From: Roseateles puraquae
Lineage (GTDB): Bacteria > Pseudomonadota > Gammaproteobacteria > Burkholderiales > Burkholderiaceae_C
Direction of reading: 5' to 3'
NCBI RefSeq assembly: GCF_002205845.1
Contig: NZ_NISI01000016.1
Location: 52,332 to 116,331, forward strand
Length of the DNA stretch: 64,000 nt
Translations under genes and position numbers: made by a program
Shown: piece by piece, positions 19,346-27,829 of the stretch
Layout of the letters: each line of letters starts with the position of its first letter
How positions within the stretch are numbered: position 1 is the stretch's first letter
Notes under the pieces: generated by a model
What the model saw: the letters and a program-made list of their open reading frames with translations, nothing else
Told to the model about the DNA's origin: nothing
The model's database searches: none

Positions 19346-19861
19346 TCACTTCACCCGTTTGAGCGAAGGCCGCGGCGAACCGCCCGGGGATTCTGGCGGC
19401 GGCGTGTCATCGCCCTCGCCTTCGCCCGCCTCGGGAGACTCGGTCGCCAGGCGCAGGCCGCTGCGCCGCGGGGCTTCCTGGGGCGCGGGGCTGGGCAGGG
19501 GCGCGCCTTCAGCCAGAGGCTCCGGTGCCGGGAAGGCCATGCCCTGCCCGTTCTCACGGGCGTAGATGGCGACCACATGGTCCACCGGCACGATGATCTC
19601 GCGCGCAACGCCGCCGAAGCGTGCCTTGAACTGGATGAAGTCGTTGCCCAGGTCCAGGCCGCTGGTGGCATCGAAACCGATGTTCAGCACGATCTCGTTG
19701 TTGGACACGTACTCCATCGGCACCTGCACCGAGCGGTCGACATGCACCGCGATGTAGGGCGTGAAGCCGTTGTCCGTGCACCAGTCGTGCAGCGCGCGGA
19801 TCAGGTACGGGCGGGTGGACGTGCCACCCGCTGCACCCTCTTGGCCTTGCGATTTGTCCAT
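19346..19861 (-). CDS. sspB: ClpXP protease specificity-enhancing factor SspB
   Basis: 171 residues. SspB binds the SsrA tag and delivers tagged proteins to ClpXP. The substrate-binding fold is in the first ~110 residues (RPYLIRALHDWCTDNGFTPY, DRSVQVPMEYVSNNEIVLNI, FKARFGGVAREIIVPVDHV, AIYARENGQGM). A Pro/Glu-rich flexible linker follows, ending in RPSLKRVK, which fits the short C-terminal ClpX-docking motif. It follows sspA on the same strand, 123 bases apart, the usual order, although a structured repeat separates them. Start ATG at 19861. Confidence 0.95.
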   Translation of the reverse strand: MDKSQGQEGAAGGTSTRPYLIRALHDWCTDNGFTPYIAVHVDRSVQVPMEYVSNNEIVLNIGFDATSGLDLGNDFIQFKARFGGVAREIIVPVDHVVAIYARENGQGMAFPAPEPLAEGAPLPSPAPQEAPRRSGLRLATESPEAGEGEGDDTPPPESPGGSPRPSLKRVK

Positions 19862-19909
19862 GTACTACAGCCCTCTGGCCAACAACCCACTCAAAACCCA
19901 GCGACTGCC

Positions 19910-19981
19910 GCGGATCTGGCTCCGCCAGGCCGCCGGCAGTGCCCCCCTTGAGGGGGCGCGCGAAGCGCGTACGGGGTGGGC
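19910..19981. repeat. Structured dispersed repeat, copy 2 (after sspA)
   Basis: Same architecture as the copy after argJ: GCGGA, hairpin CTGGC-TCC-GCCAG, GGCCG, hairpin CCCCC-TTGA-GGGGG, hairpin CGCGC-GAA-GCGCG, then ACGGGGTGGGC. Stem bases differ from copy 1 but pairing is kept. It ends three bases from the sspA stop codon. Confidence 0.75.
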
Positions 19982-19984
19982 CCT

Positions 19985-20602
19985 TTATCTGCGCATGACC
20001 TTTTCAGAGGGCGTCAGCGCCTCGATGTACGCCGGGCGGCTGAAGATGCGCTCGGCGTACTTCAGCAGCGGCAGCGCGTTCTTGGACATGTCGATACCGT
20101 AGTAGTCCAGACGCCACAGCAGCGGAGCGATGGCCACGTCGAGCATCGAGAAGTCGTCGCCCAGCATGTACTTGTTCTTCAGGAAGATCGGGGCGAGCTG
20201 GGTCAGGCGGTCGCGGATCTGGGCGCGGGCCTTTTCGAGCTGCTTGTCGGTCGCCTTGGTCGTGGCGCCGCGGCCTTCGAGCACGTTCACGTGGGCGAAC
20301 AGCTCCTTCTCGAAGTTCAGCAGGAACAGGCGGACGCGGGCGCGCGCCACCGGGTCGCCGGGCATCAACTGCGGATGCGGAAAGCGCTCGTCGATGTACT
20401 CGTTGATGATGTGCGACTCGTACAGGATGAGGTCGCGCTCCACCAGGATGGGCACCTCGTTGTACGGGTTCATCAGCGCGATGTCTTCGGGCTTGGCGAA
20501 CAGGTCGACGTCACGGATTTCGAAGTCCATGCCTTTCTCGAACAGCACGAAGCGGCAGCGGTGCGAGTAGGGGTCGGTGGTACCGGAGTAGAGGACCATC
20601 AT
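19985..20602 (-). CDS. sspA: Stringent starvation protein A, GST-like (SspA)
   Basis: 205 residues. SspA is a glutathione-transferase-fold protein without enzyme activity that binds RNA polymerase under starvation. The N-terminal thioredoxin-like part begins MVLYSGTTDPYSHRCRFVLFEKGMDFE and includes NPYNEVPILVERDL and ILYESHIINEYIDERFP; the C-terminal helical part has FSMLDVAIAPLLWRLDYY. Two adjacent ATGs (20602 and 20599) follow a GGGAG; I use the first. It heads sspA-sspB and lies just upstream of petABC's terminator, on the same strand. Confidence 0.93.
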   Translation of the reverse strand: MMVLYSGTTDPYSHRCRFVLFEKGMDFEIRDVDLFAKPEDIALMNPYNEVPILVERDLILYESHIINEYIDERFPHPQLMPGDPVARARVRLFLLNFEKELFAHVNVLEGRGATTKATDKQLEKARAQIRDRLTQLAPIFLKNKYMLGDDFSMLDVAIAPLLWRLDYYGIDMSKNALPLLKYAERIFSRPAYIEALTPSEKVMRR

Positions 20603-20661
20603 GGCTTGGGCTCCCGAGGGGTCAGTCAATCAAAAACGCGCGCTGGCCGAGGCCGCGCTGA

Positions 20662-20702
20662 AAAAGCAAACGCAGTGGGTCGCTCGACGCTCCCCACTGC
20701 GT
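20662..20702 (-). terminator. Terminator of the petABC operon
   Basis: On the - strand ACGCAGTGGG pairs with CCCACTGCGT around a 13-base loop and is followed by TTGCTTTTT. It is 40 bases beyond the petC stop and in front of sspA. Confidence 0.8.
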
Positions 20703-20741
20703 GGTTCGACACCGCTTGTGGCGGCGTCGGGACTTGCGGGC

Positions 20742-21512
20742 TTACTTCACGTCCTTCCAGTACGAGGCATTCAGGCGCCACGCAAAGACGGTCAGGAAGA
20801 GCAGGAAGATCAACACGATCACGCCGAGCTGGAAACGCTGGGCCTGGGCGGGCTCGCCCATCCACTGCAGGTAGGCAACCAGGTCGGCCACCGCGTCGTC
20901 GTACTGGCGCTCGGTCAGCTTGCCGGGGGTGAGTTGCTCGTAGCCGGCGAAGACGTGGGTCTTCTTCTCGTGGTCGTGCGGGTCGGCCACCTCGTCGAAC
21001 TTGGCGGCGCGCTGGCCCTGCAGCTCCCACAGCACGTGCGGCATGCCGACGTTCGGGAAGGCGAGGTTGTTCCAGCCCGTGGCCTTGCTCTCGTCGCGGT
21101 AGAACGTCCGCATGTAGGTGTAGAGGTAGTCAGCCCCCGAACCCTTGCTGCCGTCGGCACGCGAGCGGGCGATGACGGTGAGGTCAGGCGGGTTGGCGCC
21201 GAACCAGGCCTTGGCATCCTTGGGATCGATGCTGGCCTTCATGGTCTCACCGACCTTTTCACCGGCGAACAGCAGGTTGTTCTTGATGTCCGCCTCGGAC
21301 AGGCCGATGTCGCGCAGGCGGTTGTAGCGCATGTAGGCCGCGGAGTGGCAGTTCAGGCAATAGTTGACGAACAGCTTGGCGCCATGTTGCAGCGCGGCCA
21401 TGTCCGACATCTTCTCCTTGGGGAACTTGTCCCACTCCATGCCGCCGCCGGAGGCGTGGGCGGCACCAGCCAGGCTCAGCGAGGCCAGCAGGATGGCGAT
21501 CAGCTTTTTCAT
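20742..21512 (-). CDS. petC: Ubiquinol-cytochrome c reductase, cytochrome c1
   Basis: 256 residues. Signal peptide MKKLIAILLASLSLAGAAHA, heme-binding CLNCH (Cys52, Cys55, His56), the distal part of the heme pocket in the FPNVGMPHVLWELQG segment, and a C-terminal membrane anchor (LGVIVLIFLLFLTVFAW) ending near KDVK. It passes electrons from the Rieske protein to soluble cytochrome c on the periplasmic side of complex III. Last gene of petA-petB-petC, 20 bases after petB. Start at 21512 is fixed by the signal peptide; a longer open frame over petB is antisense-type background. Confidence 0.96.
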   Translation of the reverse strand: MKKLIAILLASLSLAGAAHASGGGMEWDKFPKEKMSDMAALQHGAKLFVNYCLNCHSAAYMRYNRLRDIGLSEADIKNNLLFAGEKVGETMKASIDPKDAKAWFGANPPDLTVIARSRADGSKGSGADYLYTYMRTFYRDESKATGWNNLAFPNVGMPHVLWELQGQRAAKFDEVADPHDHEKKTHVFAGYEQLTPGKLTERQYDDAVADLVAYLQWMGEPAQAQRFQLGVIVLIFLLFLTVFAWRLNASYWKDVK

Positions 21513-21532
21513 TTGTGTTGTTGCTCCGCGGC

Positions 21533-22939
21533 TCAGTGGGCGTGGAAGGTCACACGGTCGGGCACGGCCTTGGGCGTACCCAGGCGGCTCCACCACGGCA
21601 TCAGCAGGAAGAAGCCGAAGTAGAACAGCGTGCCGGCCTGGGCCACCAGGGTGCCCATGTCGCTCGGCGGCTGGATGCCGAGGTAGCCCAGCCACAGGAA
21701 GAAGACCACGAAGACGGCGTACACGTACTTGTGCCAGCTCGGGCGGTAGCGGATCGACTTGACCGGGCTGTGGTCCAGCCAGGGCAGGAAGAACAGGATG
21801 ACGACGGCGCCACCCATCACGACCACGCCCCAGAACTTCGCATCGAAGACCTTGAGCAGGAAGATCAGCACCGCGGCACCCACCAGCAGCGCCAGCTTGG
21901 CCGCGCCGCCGAACTTGCCCTTCAGGAAGCTCACGACGGCCGCCACGCCGATGACGCCACACAGCACGTTGACCATCACGTCGGTGGTGGCGCGCAGCAT
22001 CGAATAGAACGGCGTGAAGTACCAGACCGGCGCGATGTGGGCCGGCGTCTTGAGCGGGTCGGCCGGGATGAAGTTGTTGTACTCCAGGAAGTAGCCACCC
22101 AGCTCAGGCGCGAAGAAGATGATCGACGTGAAGGCGATCAGGAACAGGCAGACACCGTAGATGTCGTGCACCGTGTAGAAGGGGTGGAAGGGCACGGCAT
22201 CCAGCGGACGACCTTGTGCATCCTTCGGGCCCTTCTTGACTTCCACGCCGTCGGGGTTGTTGGAGCCGACGTCATGCAGGGCCAGCAGGTGGGCCACCAC
22301 CAGGCCGAGCAGCACCAGCGGCACGGCGATGACGTGGAAGCTGAAGAAGCGGTTCAGCGTGGCGTCGCCCACCACGTAGTCGCCGCGGATCATCAGGGCC
22401 AGGTCGTTACCGACGAAGGGCACGGCGGCGAACAGGTTCACGATCACCTGAGCGCCCCAGTAGGACATCTGGCCCCAGGGCAGCAGATAGCCCATGAAGG
22501 CTTCGGCCATCAGGCACAGGAAGATCGCGCAGCCGAAGATCCAGACGAGTTCGCGGGGTTTGCGGTAGCTGCCGTAGATCAGGCCGCGGAACATGTGCAG
22601 GTACACCACGACAAAGAACGCCGAGGCGCCGGTGCTGTGCATGTAGCGGATCAGCCAGCCCCAGGGCACGTCGCGCATGATGTACTCGACCGACGCAAAG
22701 GCCAGGGCCGCGTCGGGCTTGTAGTGCATCACCAGGAAGATGCCGGTGACGATCTGGATCACCAGCACCAGCAGGGCCAGCGAGCCGAAGATGTACCACC
22801 AGTTGAAGTTCTTGGGCGCGTAGTACTCGGCCATGTGGACCTTGTAGGCGTCGAACGCGGTCGGGAACCGGTTCTCCAGCCAGGTCATGGTCTTCACGCC
22901 GACCGAGGCGCCTGCGGGCGCTTCCTTGAATTCAGCCAT
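21533..22939 (-). CDS. petB: Ubiquinol-cytochrome c reductase, cytochrome b
   Basis: 468 residues with eight or nine membrane helices. Core features: NFNWWYIFGSLALLVLVIQ, TGIFLVMHYKP, YMHSTGASAFFVVVYLHMFRG, GYLLPWGQMSYWGAQV and the quinol-site PEW-equivalent PVWYFTPFYSMLRAT. His ligands for the two hemes lie in helices B and D (HSTGAS, LHMFRG, FHVIAV, HLLALH). It carries the quinone sites of complex III. It lies between the Rieske and cytochrome c1 genes with gaps of about 20 bases. Confidence 0.97.
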   Translation of the reverse strand: MAEFKEAPAGASVGVKTMTWLENRFPTAFDAYKVHMAEYYAPKNFNWWYIFGSLALLVLVIQIVTGIFLVMHYKPDAALAFASVEYIMRDVPWGWLIRYMHSTGASAFFVVVYLHMFRGLIYGSYRKPRELVWIFGCAIFLCLMAEAFMGYLLPWGQMSYWGAQVIVNLFAAVPFVGNDLALMIRGDYVVGDATLNRFFSFHVIAVPLVLLGLVVAHLLALHDVGSNNPDGVEVKKGPKDAQGRPLDAVPFHPFYTVHDIYGVCLFLIAFTSIIFFAPELGGYFLEYNNFIPADPLKTPAHIAPVWYFTPFYSMLRATTDVMVNVLCGVIGVAAVVSFLKGKFGGAAKLALLVGAAVLIFLLKVFDAKFWGVVVMGGAVVILFFLPWLDHSPVKSIRYRPSWHKYVYAVFVVFFLWLGYLGIQPPSDMGTLVAQAGTLFYFGFFLLMPWWSRLGTPKAVPDRVTFHAH

Positions 22940-22960
22940 GTCTCGTCCCGTGGTTTCTCG

Positions 22961-23557
22961 TTAAGCCTTCTTGTCCTCGCCGATCAGCAGCTTGCTGTCG
23001 GACAGGTACATGTGGGGGGGCACTTCGAGGTTGTCGGGCGCCGGCTTGTTCTTGAAGACCCGGCCGGCCATGTCGAAGGTGGAGCCATGGCAGGGGCACA
23101 GGAAGCCACCGTTCCAGTCGTCCGGCAGCGAAGGCTGCGGGCCGGCGGCGAACTTGTCACTGGGCGAGCAGCCCAGGTGCGAGCAGATGCCCACGACGAC
23201 GAGGTATTCGGGCTTGATCGAGCGCGCTTCGTTCTTGGCGTACTCGGGGATGGGGTAGGCCTTGCGATCGGAGTTCGGGTCGGCCAGCTGGCTGTCGTTC
23301 TTCTTGAGGGCCTCGACCTGCTCGGGCGTGCGGCGCACGATCCAGACCGGCTTGCCACGCCATTCGACGGTGAGCTTCTCGCCAGGCTTGATGCCGGAGA
23401 TGTCGACCTCGACGGGGGCGCCCGCGGCCTTGGCGCGCTCACTGGGCGCGAAGGTGCTGACGAAGGGCACGGCGGTCGCGACGCCACCGACGGCGCCGGC
23501 GCAGCCGGTTGCAATCAACCAGGTGCGTTTGCCTTGGTCCACTTGCTGGTCACTCAT
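22961..23557 (-). CDS. petA: Ubiquinol-cytochrome c reductase, Rieske iron-sulfur subunit
   Basis: 198 residues. The N-terminus has a single membrane helix with a Tat-like start (KRTWLIATGCAGAVGGVATA, GGVATAVPFV). The 2Fe-2S ligands are in CSHLGC and CPCHGS, the two Rieske boxes, with a PAPDNLEVPP segment after them. It takes electrons from ubiquinol and passes them to cytochrome c1. First gene of the operon, divergent from mscL with 186 bases in which I see no strong motif beyond possible promoters. Confidence 0.97.
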   Translation of the reverse strand: MSDQQVDQGKRTWLIATGCAGAVGGVATAVPFVSTFAPSERAKAAGAPVEVDISGIKPGEKLTVEWRGKPVWIVRRTPEQVEALKKNDSQLADPNSDRKAYPIPEYAKNEARSIKPEYLVVVGICSHLGCSPSDKFAAGPQPSLPDDWNGGFLCPCHGSTFDMAGRVFKNKPAPDNLEVPPHMYLSDSKLLIGEDKKA

Positions 23558-23743
23558 GAGGGTCCTCTAAAGAGACTTCTGATCAGGGGCAACTCGGGAT
23601 TCTAGCGGACGCGCATCGCCCCCTTTGGCCGGGACAACCGAGTCGGACCACAGGTTTACCCGCTTTCGGGGGCCGCACGCTTGGCGCCAACATAATCCGC
23701 GGCTTTTCCATCCACCGCCACAACCACGCCCACAGGAGCGCGC

Positions 23744-24166
23744 ATGAGTTTCTTTTCCGAGTTCAAGGAGTTCGCCGTCAAGGGCAATGTCGTCGACCTG
23801 GCGGTCGGTGTGATCATCGGCGGCGCCTTCGGCAAGATCGTGGACTCGCTGGTGGGCGACGTCATCATGCCGGTGGTCAGCAAGATCTTCGGCGGGCTCG
23901 ACTTCAGCAACTACTTCATTCCGCTGGCGGGCCAGACGGCCACCACGCTGGCCGACGCCAAGAAACAGGGCGTGGTGCTCGCCTACGGCAGCTTCATCAC
24001 GGTGTCCCTGAACTTCATCATCCTGGCGTTCGTGATCTTTCTCATGATCAAGCAGATCAACCGCCTCAAGCGCGCCCCCGAGGCCGCGCCCGCGCCGGCC
24101 GAGCCGCCGCCGACCCCGGAAGACATCCAATTGCTGCGCGAAATCCGGGATTCGCTCAAGCGCTAA
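23744..24166 (+). CDS. mscL: Large-conductance mechanosensitive channel MscL
   Basis: 140 residues, typical. It forms a homopentameric inner-membrane pore that opens on hypo-osmotic shock. The N-terminal amphipathic helix and TM1 read [29 protein letters not shown]2 is [19 protein letters not shown]; a charged C-terminal bundle follows ([15 protein letters not shown]). AGGAGCG before the ATG is a good ribosome site. A strong terminator follows. Confidence 0.97.
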   Translation: MSFFSEFKEFAVKGNVVDLAVGVIIGGAFGKIVDSLVGDVIMPVVSKIFGGLDFSNYFIPLAGQTATTLADAKKQGVVLAYGSFITVSLNFIILAFVIFLMIKQINRLKRAPEAAPAPAEPPPTPEDIQLLREIRDSLKR

Positions 24167-24185
24167 GCTCTCGCCCCACCCCGCC

Positions 24186-24218
24186 GCCCGGTAAGGATTG
24201 GTTACCGGGCTTTTTTTT
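24186..24218 (+). terminator. mscL terminator
   Basis: GCCCGGTAA and TTACCGGGC form a perfect 9-base-pair stem with a 7-base loop, followed by eight T residues (24211-24218), 20 bases after the mscL stop. Confidence 0.95.
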
Positions 24219-24298
24219 GTCACGGAGTTGGCGACCCGCGGAAAACCCGCACCTGTTGCAAGCGCGATACTTTCGCCGCTGCTCGAGCCCCATTCTTG

Positions 24299-26722
24299 AT
24301 GAACGCGCCTGAGATACGCCTGAATCCTCACCTCGAAGCCTCGCTCACCCGCATCCGACTCGCGGGCGAGCAGGCGGCTGAGCGCTGCGCGGAAGGTCTG
24401 GGGCTGTCGGCGCTGTCGGCCGGGCAGATCAAGCGGCGCGATGCGCTGCTGGCGGCGCAGTTTGTCTTCCGGCAGCAGCAGGCGGTGTTCTCGCAACGTT
24501 TTGTGCAGAGCCTGCGCCGCCAGGTGGCCGCCGAGCAGGCCGAGACCAAGCCGACCGCCGCCCCCACCGGCAAGAAGGACTGGGGTGAGCTCTCCCTCAT
24601 GGATGACGACCAGGTCAACAACCTGGTCGCCGCAGACCGCATCGGCCTGGCCATCGGCCACCACTGCGAGTGGGAGCTGCGGGAAGTGGAGTCCTACGTC
24701 GCCAGCATCCAGGTCGGCGAGCGCAACCCGCTGCGGCCCGAATTGGTGGCGCAAGGGCTGCTGGATGCCATCCAAAGCATCACCGACGACCCGCAGACCC
24801 GGCAGACCCTGACCGATGAACTGACCCGCGCCCTGGCCCAGGAGATGCGGGCCTGCTACGGCGACATCGCCGAGCTGCTGCGCTCGCGGGGCCTGCGCCC
24901 GCAGGACCTGCGGGTGCGCGCAACACCCGATGCCGGCCTGTCCCGCCACGGTGGCCTGGGCAACACGCAGCACGGCGATTTCGATTCCAGCCACGCGCCG
25001 CTGTCGACCCGCGGCGGTCCCTACGGCGGCAGTGGCCCCGGCGGCCTGGGCGGCTCCAGCCATGGCGGGCTCGGCCAGCGCGGCGGCTATGGCGCAGGCT
25101 CTGGCGGCCCCGGCGGCTACGGCGGGCGCGGCGGTGGTGGCGGCGGCCTGGGCCGTGTCGACCCGCAGATGATGGATCTGCTGCGCCGCCTGGCGCAGGC
25201 GCCGATGCCGGCCGATCTCGGCGGCTACGACACCGGCAATTCCGGCCGCATGGGCCTGGACACCCTGAGTGGCGAGCCCAGCGCCTGGGGGCAGCTGCCG
25301 CTGCCGACCAACGTCATCCAGCAGCACCGAGACGAACTGCGCCAGCTGGCCACCGGGCGGCTGGACCACATGGTCATCGATGTGGTCAGCAGCCTGTTCG
25401 ACCAGATCCTGTCCGACCCCAAGGTACCGCCGCAAATGGCGCGCCTGCTGGCCCGGCTGCAGTTGCCGGTGCTGCGTGTCGCGCTGGGGGACGAAACCTT
25501 CTTCTCGTCGCGCCGCCACCCGGTGCGCCAGTTCGTCAACCGCATGGCGTCCCTCGCCTGCGCCTTCGACGACTTCAGCGACGACCCCGGCCGCTCCTTC
25601 CTGTCGCATGTGCGCGACCTCGTGCAGGACGTGGCCCAGGGCGACTTCGACCGCATGGACGTCTACACGGCCAAGCTGGACGCCCTGGAAGCCTTCATCG
25701 CCGAGCAGACCCGCAACACGCTGAAGGCCGCGGGTGATGCCGCCGCGGTGGTGGAGCGGCGCGAGACCGACCTGCGCCTGCAACAGCGCTACGCCCTGCA
25801 ACTGCAGCAGCAGCTGGCCAAGGTGCCGATGCAGGATTTCCTGCGCAACTTCCTGGCGCAGGTCTGGAGCCAGGCCATCGTGCTGGCCTCCCGTGAAGGC
25901 GCGCCGGAGCGTGCGCTGCGCCTGCGCCAGCTCGGCCGTGCGCTGGTGATGAGCGTGCAGCCCAAGGGTGGCACGGCGGCGCGGGCCGACTTCCTGCGCG
26001 AGCTGCCCAACCTGATGCGCACCCTCAACGAGGGGCTGGACCTGATCCGCTGGCCGGACGCGCCGCGCAAGGACTTCTTCGGCGCCCTGCTGCCCGCGCA
26101 TGCCGAGTCGCTGAAAGGCCAGGCCCCGAGCGCGCTCGATACCAATCTGCTGATCAAGCAGCTGGACCAGATCTTCGGCGCTGCCCCGCCGGTGGAAGCC
26201 GACCTGGCCAAACCCATCGCGGGCGAGACGGCGCCTGGCGATCTCGATGCCAGCCAGCGCCTGACCCCGGCCGAGGCCAAGAGCCTCGGCCTCGTGGAGG
26301 AGTCCACCGTCGATTGGAACGGCGAGCTCGACCTGGACCTGTCCGGCAACGATGCCGTCGCCGCCGCCGAGCCGATCCAGGCGGTCGACATCTCGATCGA
26401 CGGCCTGCCGCCTGCCGAAAGCGCCCCCGAGCCCGCCAGCGGCGCGGTGCTGATGGACAACATGGAGCTGGGCTTCGCCTACCAGATGCACACCGGCGAG
26501 CACTGGCAGAAGGTGCGCCTGGCCCATGTGAGCGCGGGCCGCAGCTTCTTCATCTTCACCCACGGCAATCGCCACCAGGAAACCGTGACGATGACCGCCC
26601 GCATGCTGCGCAAGCTGTGCGAGACGGGCCGCATGCGCGCCTACGAACGCGCCCACCTGATCGAACGCGCCACCGCACGCGCCCGCGCCCAGCTCGCGGC
26701 GCTGGGCGGCACGTCACGCTAA
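24299..26722 (+). CDS. DUF1631 family protein
   Basis: 807 residues. The family is common in gamma- and betaproteobacteria and of unclear role. The N-terminus (MNAPEIRLNPHLEASL) is followed by DDDQVNNLVAADRI and an ELREVESYVASI region, then a Gly/Ser/Tyr-rich low-complexity stretch (about residues 240-285), then conserved blocks: LPTNVIQQHRDELRQL, VVSSLFDQILSDPKVPPQMARLLARLQLPVLRVAL, HPVRQFVNRMASL. The C-terminal ~100 residues (LGFAYQMHTGEHWQKVRLAHVS, FIFTHGNRHQETVTMT) resemble a PilZ-like or related small barrel. An in-frame TTG precedes the ATG at 24299. It converges on pdxA with a 4-base overlap. Confidence 0.8.
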   Translation: MNAPEIRLNPHLEASLTRIRLAGEQAAERCAEGLGLSALSAGQIKRRDALLAAQFVFRQQQAVFSQRFVQSLRRQVAAEQAETKPTAAPTGKKDWGELSLMDDDQVNNLVAADRIGLAIGHHCEWELREVESYVASIQVGERNPLRPELVAQGLLDAIQSITDDPQTRQTLTDELTRALAQEMRACYGDIAELLRSRGLRPQDLRVRATPDAGLSRHGGLGNTQHGDFDSSHAPLSTRGGPYGGSGPGGLGGSSHGGLGQRGGYGAGSGGPGGYGGRGGGGGGLGRVDPQMMDLLRRLAQAPMPADLGGYDTGNSGRMGLDTLSGEPSAWGQLPLPTNVIQQHRDELRQLATGRLDHMVIDVVSSLFDQILSDPKVPPQMARLLARLQLPVLRVALGDETFFSSRRHPVRQFVNRMASLACAFDDFSDDPGRSFLSHVRDLVQDVAQGDFDRMDVYTAKLDALEAFIAEQTRNTLKAAGDAAAVVERRETDLRLQQRYALQLQQQLAKVPMQDFLRNFLAQVWSQAIVLASREGAPERALRLRQLGRALVMSVQPKGGTAARADFLRELPNLMRTLNEGLDLIRWPDAPRKDFFGALLPAHAESLKGQAPSALDTNLLIKQLDQIFGAAPPVEADLAKPIAGETAPGDLDASQRLTPAEAKSLGLVEESTVDWNGELDLDLSGNDAVAAAEPIQAVDISIDGLPPAESAPEPASGAVLMDNMELGFAYQMHTGEHWQKVRLAHVSAGRSFFIFTHGNRHQETVTMTARMLRKLCETGRMRAYERAHLIERATARARAQLAALGGTSR

Positions 26723-27744
26723 CGCGCCGCGTCGGCGGTCAGCCGTCGCGCCATCGCGAGTGCCGCTGCCAGGCTGGCCGGGTCGGCCACGCCTCGGCCG
26801 GCGATGTCGAAAGCCGTGCCGTGGTCGGGGCTGGTGCGCACGAAGGGCAGCCCCAGCGTCACGTTCACGCCCTGCTCCACGCCGAGGTACTTCACCGGAA
26901 TGAGGCCGTGGTCGTGCACCATCGCCACCACCACGTCGAACTCGCCACGGCGGGCGCGCATGAAGATGGTGTCGGGCGCAAACGGGCCGCTGGCCTCGAT
27001 GCCTGCGGCACGTGCGTCCGCAATGGCAGGCGCGATGTGCACGATCTCCTCATCACCGAACAGGCCGCCCTCGCCCGCGTGCGGGTTCAGACCGGCCACC
27101 GCGATGCGCGGCGTGGCAAAGCCCATGCGGCGCAGCGCGGCGTGGGTGATGACCAGCGTCTCCCGCACGGCCTCGCGCGTGACACGCTCGATGGCCTGGC
27201 GCAGCGAGCAGTGGATGGTGACCAGCACCGTGCGCAGCTCCTCGTTAGCCAGCATCATGCGCACCGGCGCGCCGCCGGCCAGGGCCTGCAGCATCTCGGT
27301 ATGCCCGGGGTAAGGCGACCCGGCGGCATGCAGCGCCTCCTTGTGAATGGGCGCCGTGACCAGGGCCCGCGCCGCGCCGGCCTGCACCTGGGCAACGGCA
27401 GCCTCGATGCACCGCGCAGCGGCAGCCCCGGCGCGCGCATCGATCTGGCCGACCGGCGCCTCGACGAGATCCGCCGGCAGCCCCTCAGGCGCCCACACAG
27501 GCAGGCAATGGGGCGGCACGCGAGGCCGCTCCGACAGGTCAGTCAGCGTGGCGACCGCCAGGCCCCCGCCCACCACCCGAAGCGCCCGCCTCATGACGGC
27601 GGCATCGCCAACGACCACCGCGTCTTGCACGGCGCCCTGCTGCCACAGCCGCGCGATGATCTCCGGGCCGATGCCACAGGCATCACCCATGCTGATGGCC
27701 AGGGGCACGGCGCGCGGTTCGCCTAGGGAGTTTTCCGAGGTCAT
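26719..27744 (-). CDS. pdxA: 4-hydroxythreonine-4-phosphate dehydrogenase PdxA
   Basis: 341 residues. PdxA oxidises 4-phosphohydroxy-L-threonine in pyridoxal phosphate synthesis, needing a divalent metal and NAD. Conserved features: N-terminal AISMGDACGIGPEII, VTAPIHKEALHAAG, GHTEMLQ with a metal-ligand His, NPHAGEGGLFGDEE, and VVAMVHDHGLIPVKYLG. ATG at 27744. It lies alone, without the usual surA or ksgA neighbours, converging on DUF1631 and divergent from the DUF885 gene. Confidence 0.94.
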   Translation of the reverse strand: MTSENSLGEPRAVPLAISMGDACGIGPEIIARLWQQGAVQDAVVVGDAAVMRRALRVVGGGLAVATLTDLSERPRVPPHCLPVWAPEGLPADLVEAPVGQIDARAGAAAARCIEAAVAQVQAGAARALVTAPIHKEALHAAGSPYPGHTEMLQALAGGAPVRMMLANEELRTVLVTIHCSLRQAIERVTREAVRETLVITHAALRRMGFATPRIAVAGLNPHAGEGGLFGDEEIVHIAPAIADARAAGIEASGPFAPDTIFMRARRGEFDVVVAMVHDHGLIPVKYLGVEQGVNVTLGLPFVRTSPDHGTAFDIAGRGVADPASLAAALAMARRLTADAAR

Positions 27745-27829
27745 GCCTCATTCTTTCATCACCCCGCAGGCGCACTGGCAGACTGCCGGCCGGCTGACCC
27801 CGCCTCATCCCCACGCACCGGAGACCCCC

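Noticed and set aside
20742..21962. A 406-codon version of the cytochrome c1 gene with a long N-terminal extension
   Set aside because: The extension overlaps petB out of frame, and the signal peptide at 21512 fixes the real start.
27347..27829. Extended start of the DUF885 gene across pdxA
   Set aside because: It is antisense to pdxA. The signal peptide after TTG 27830 with its own ribosome site is a better start.
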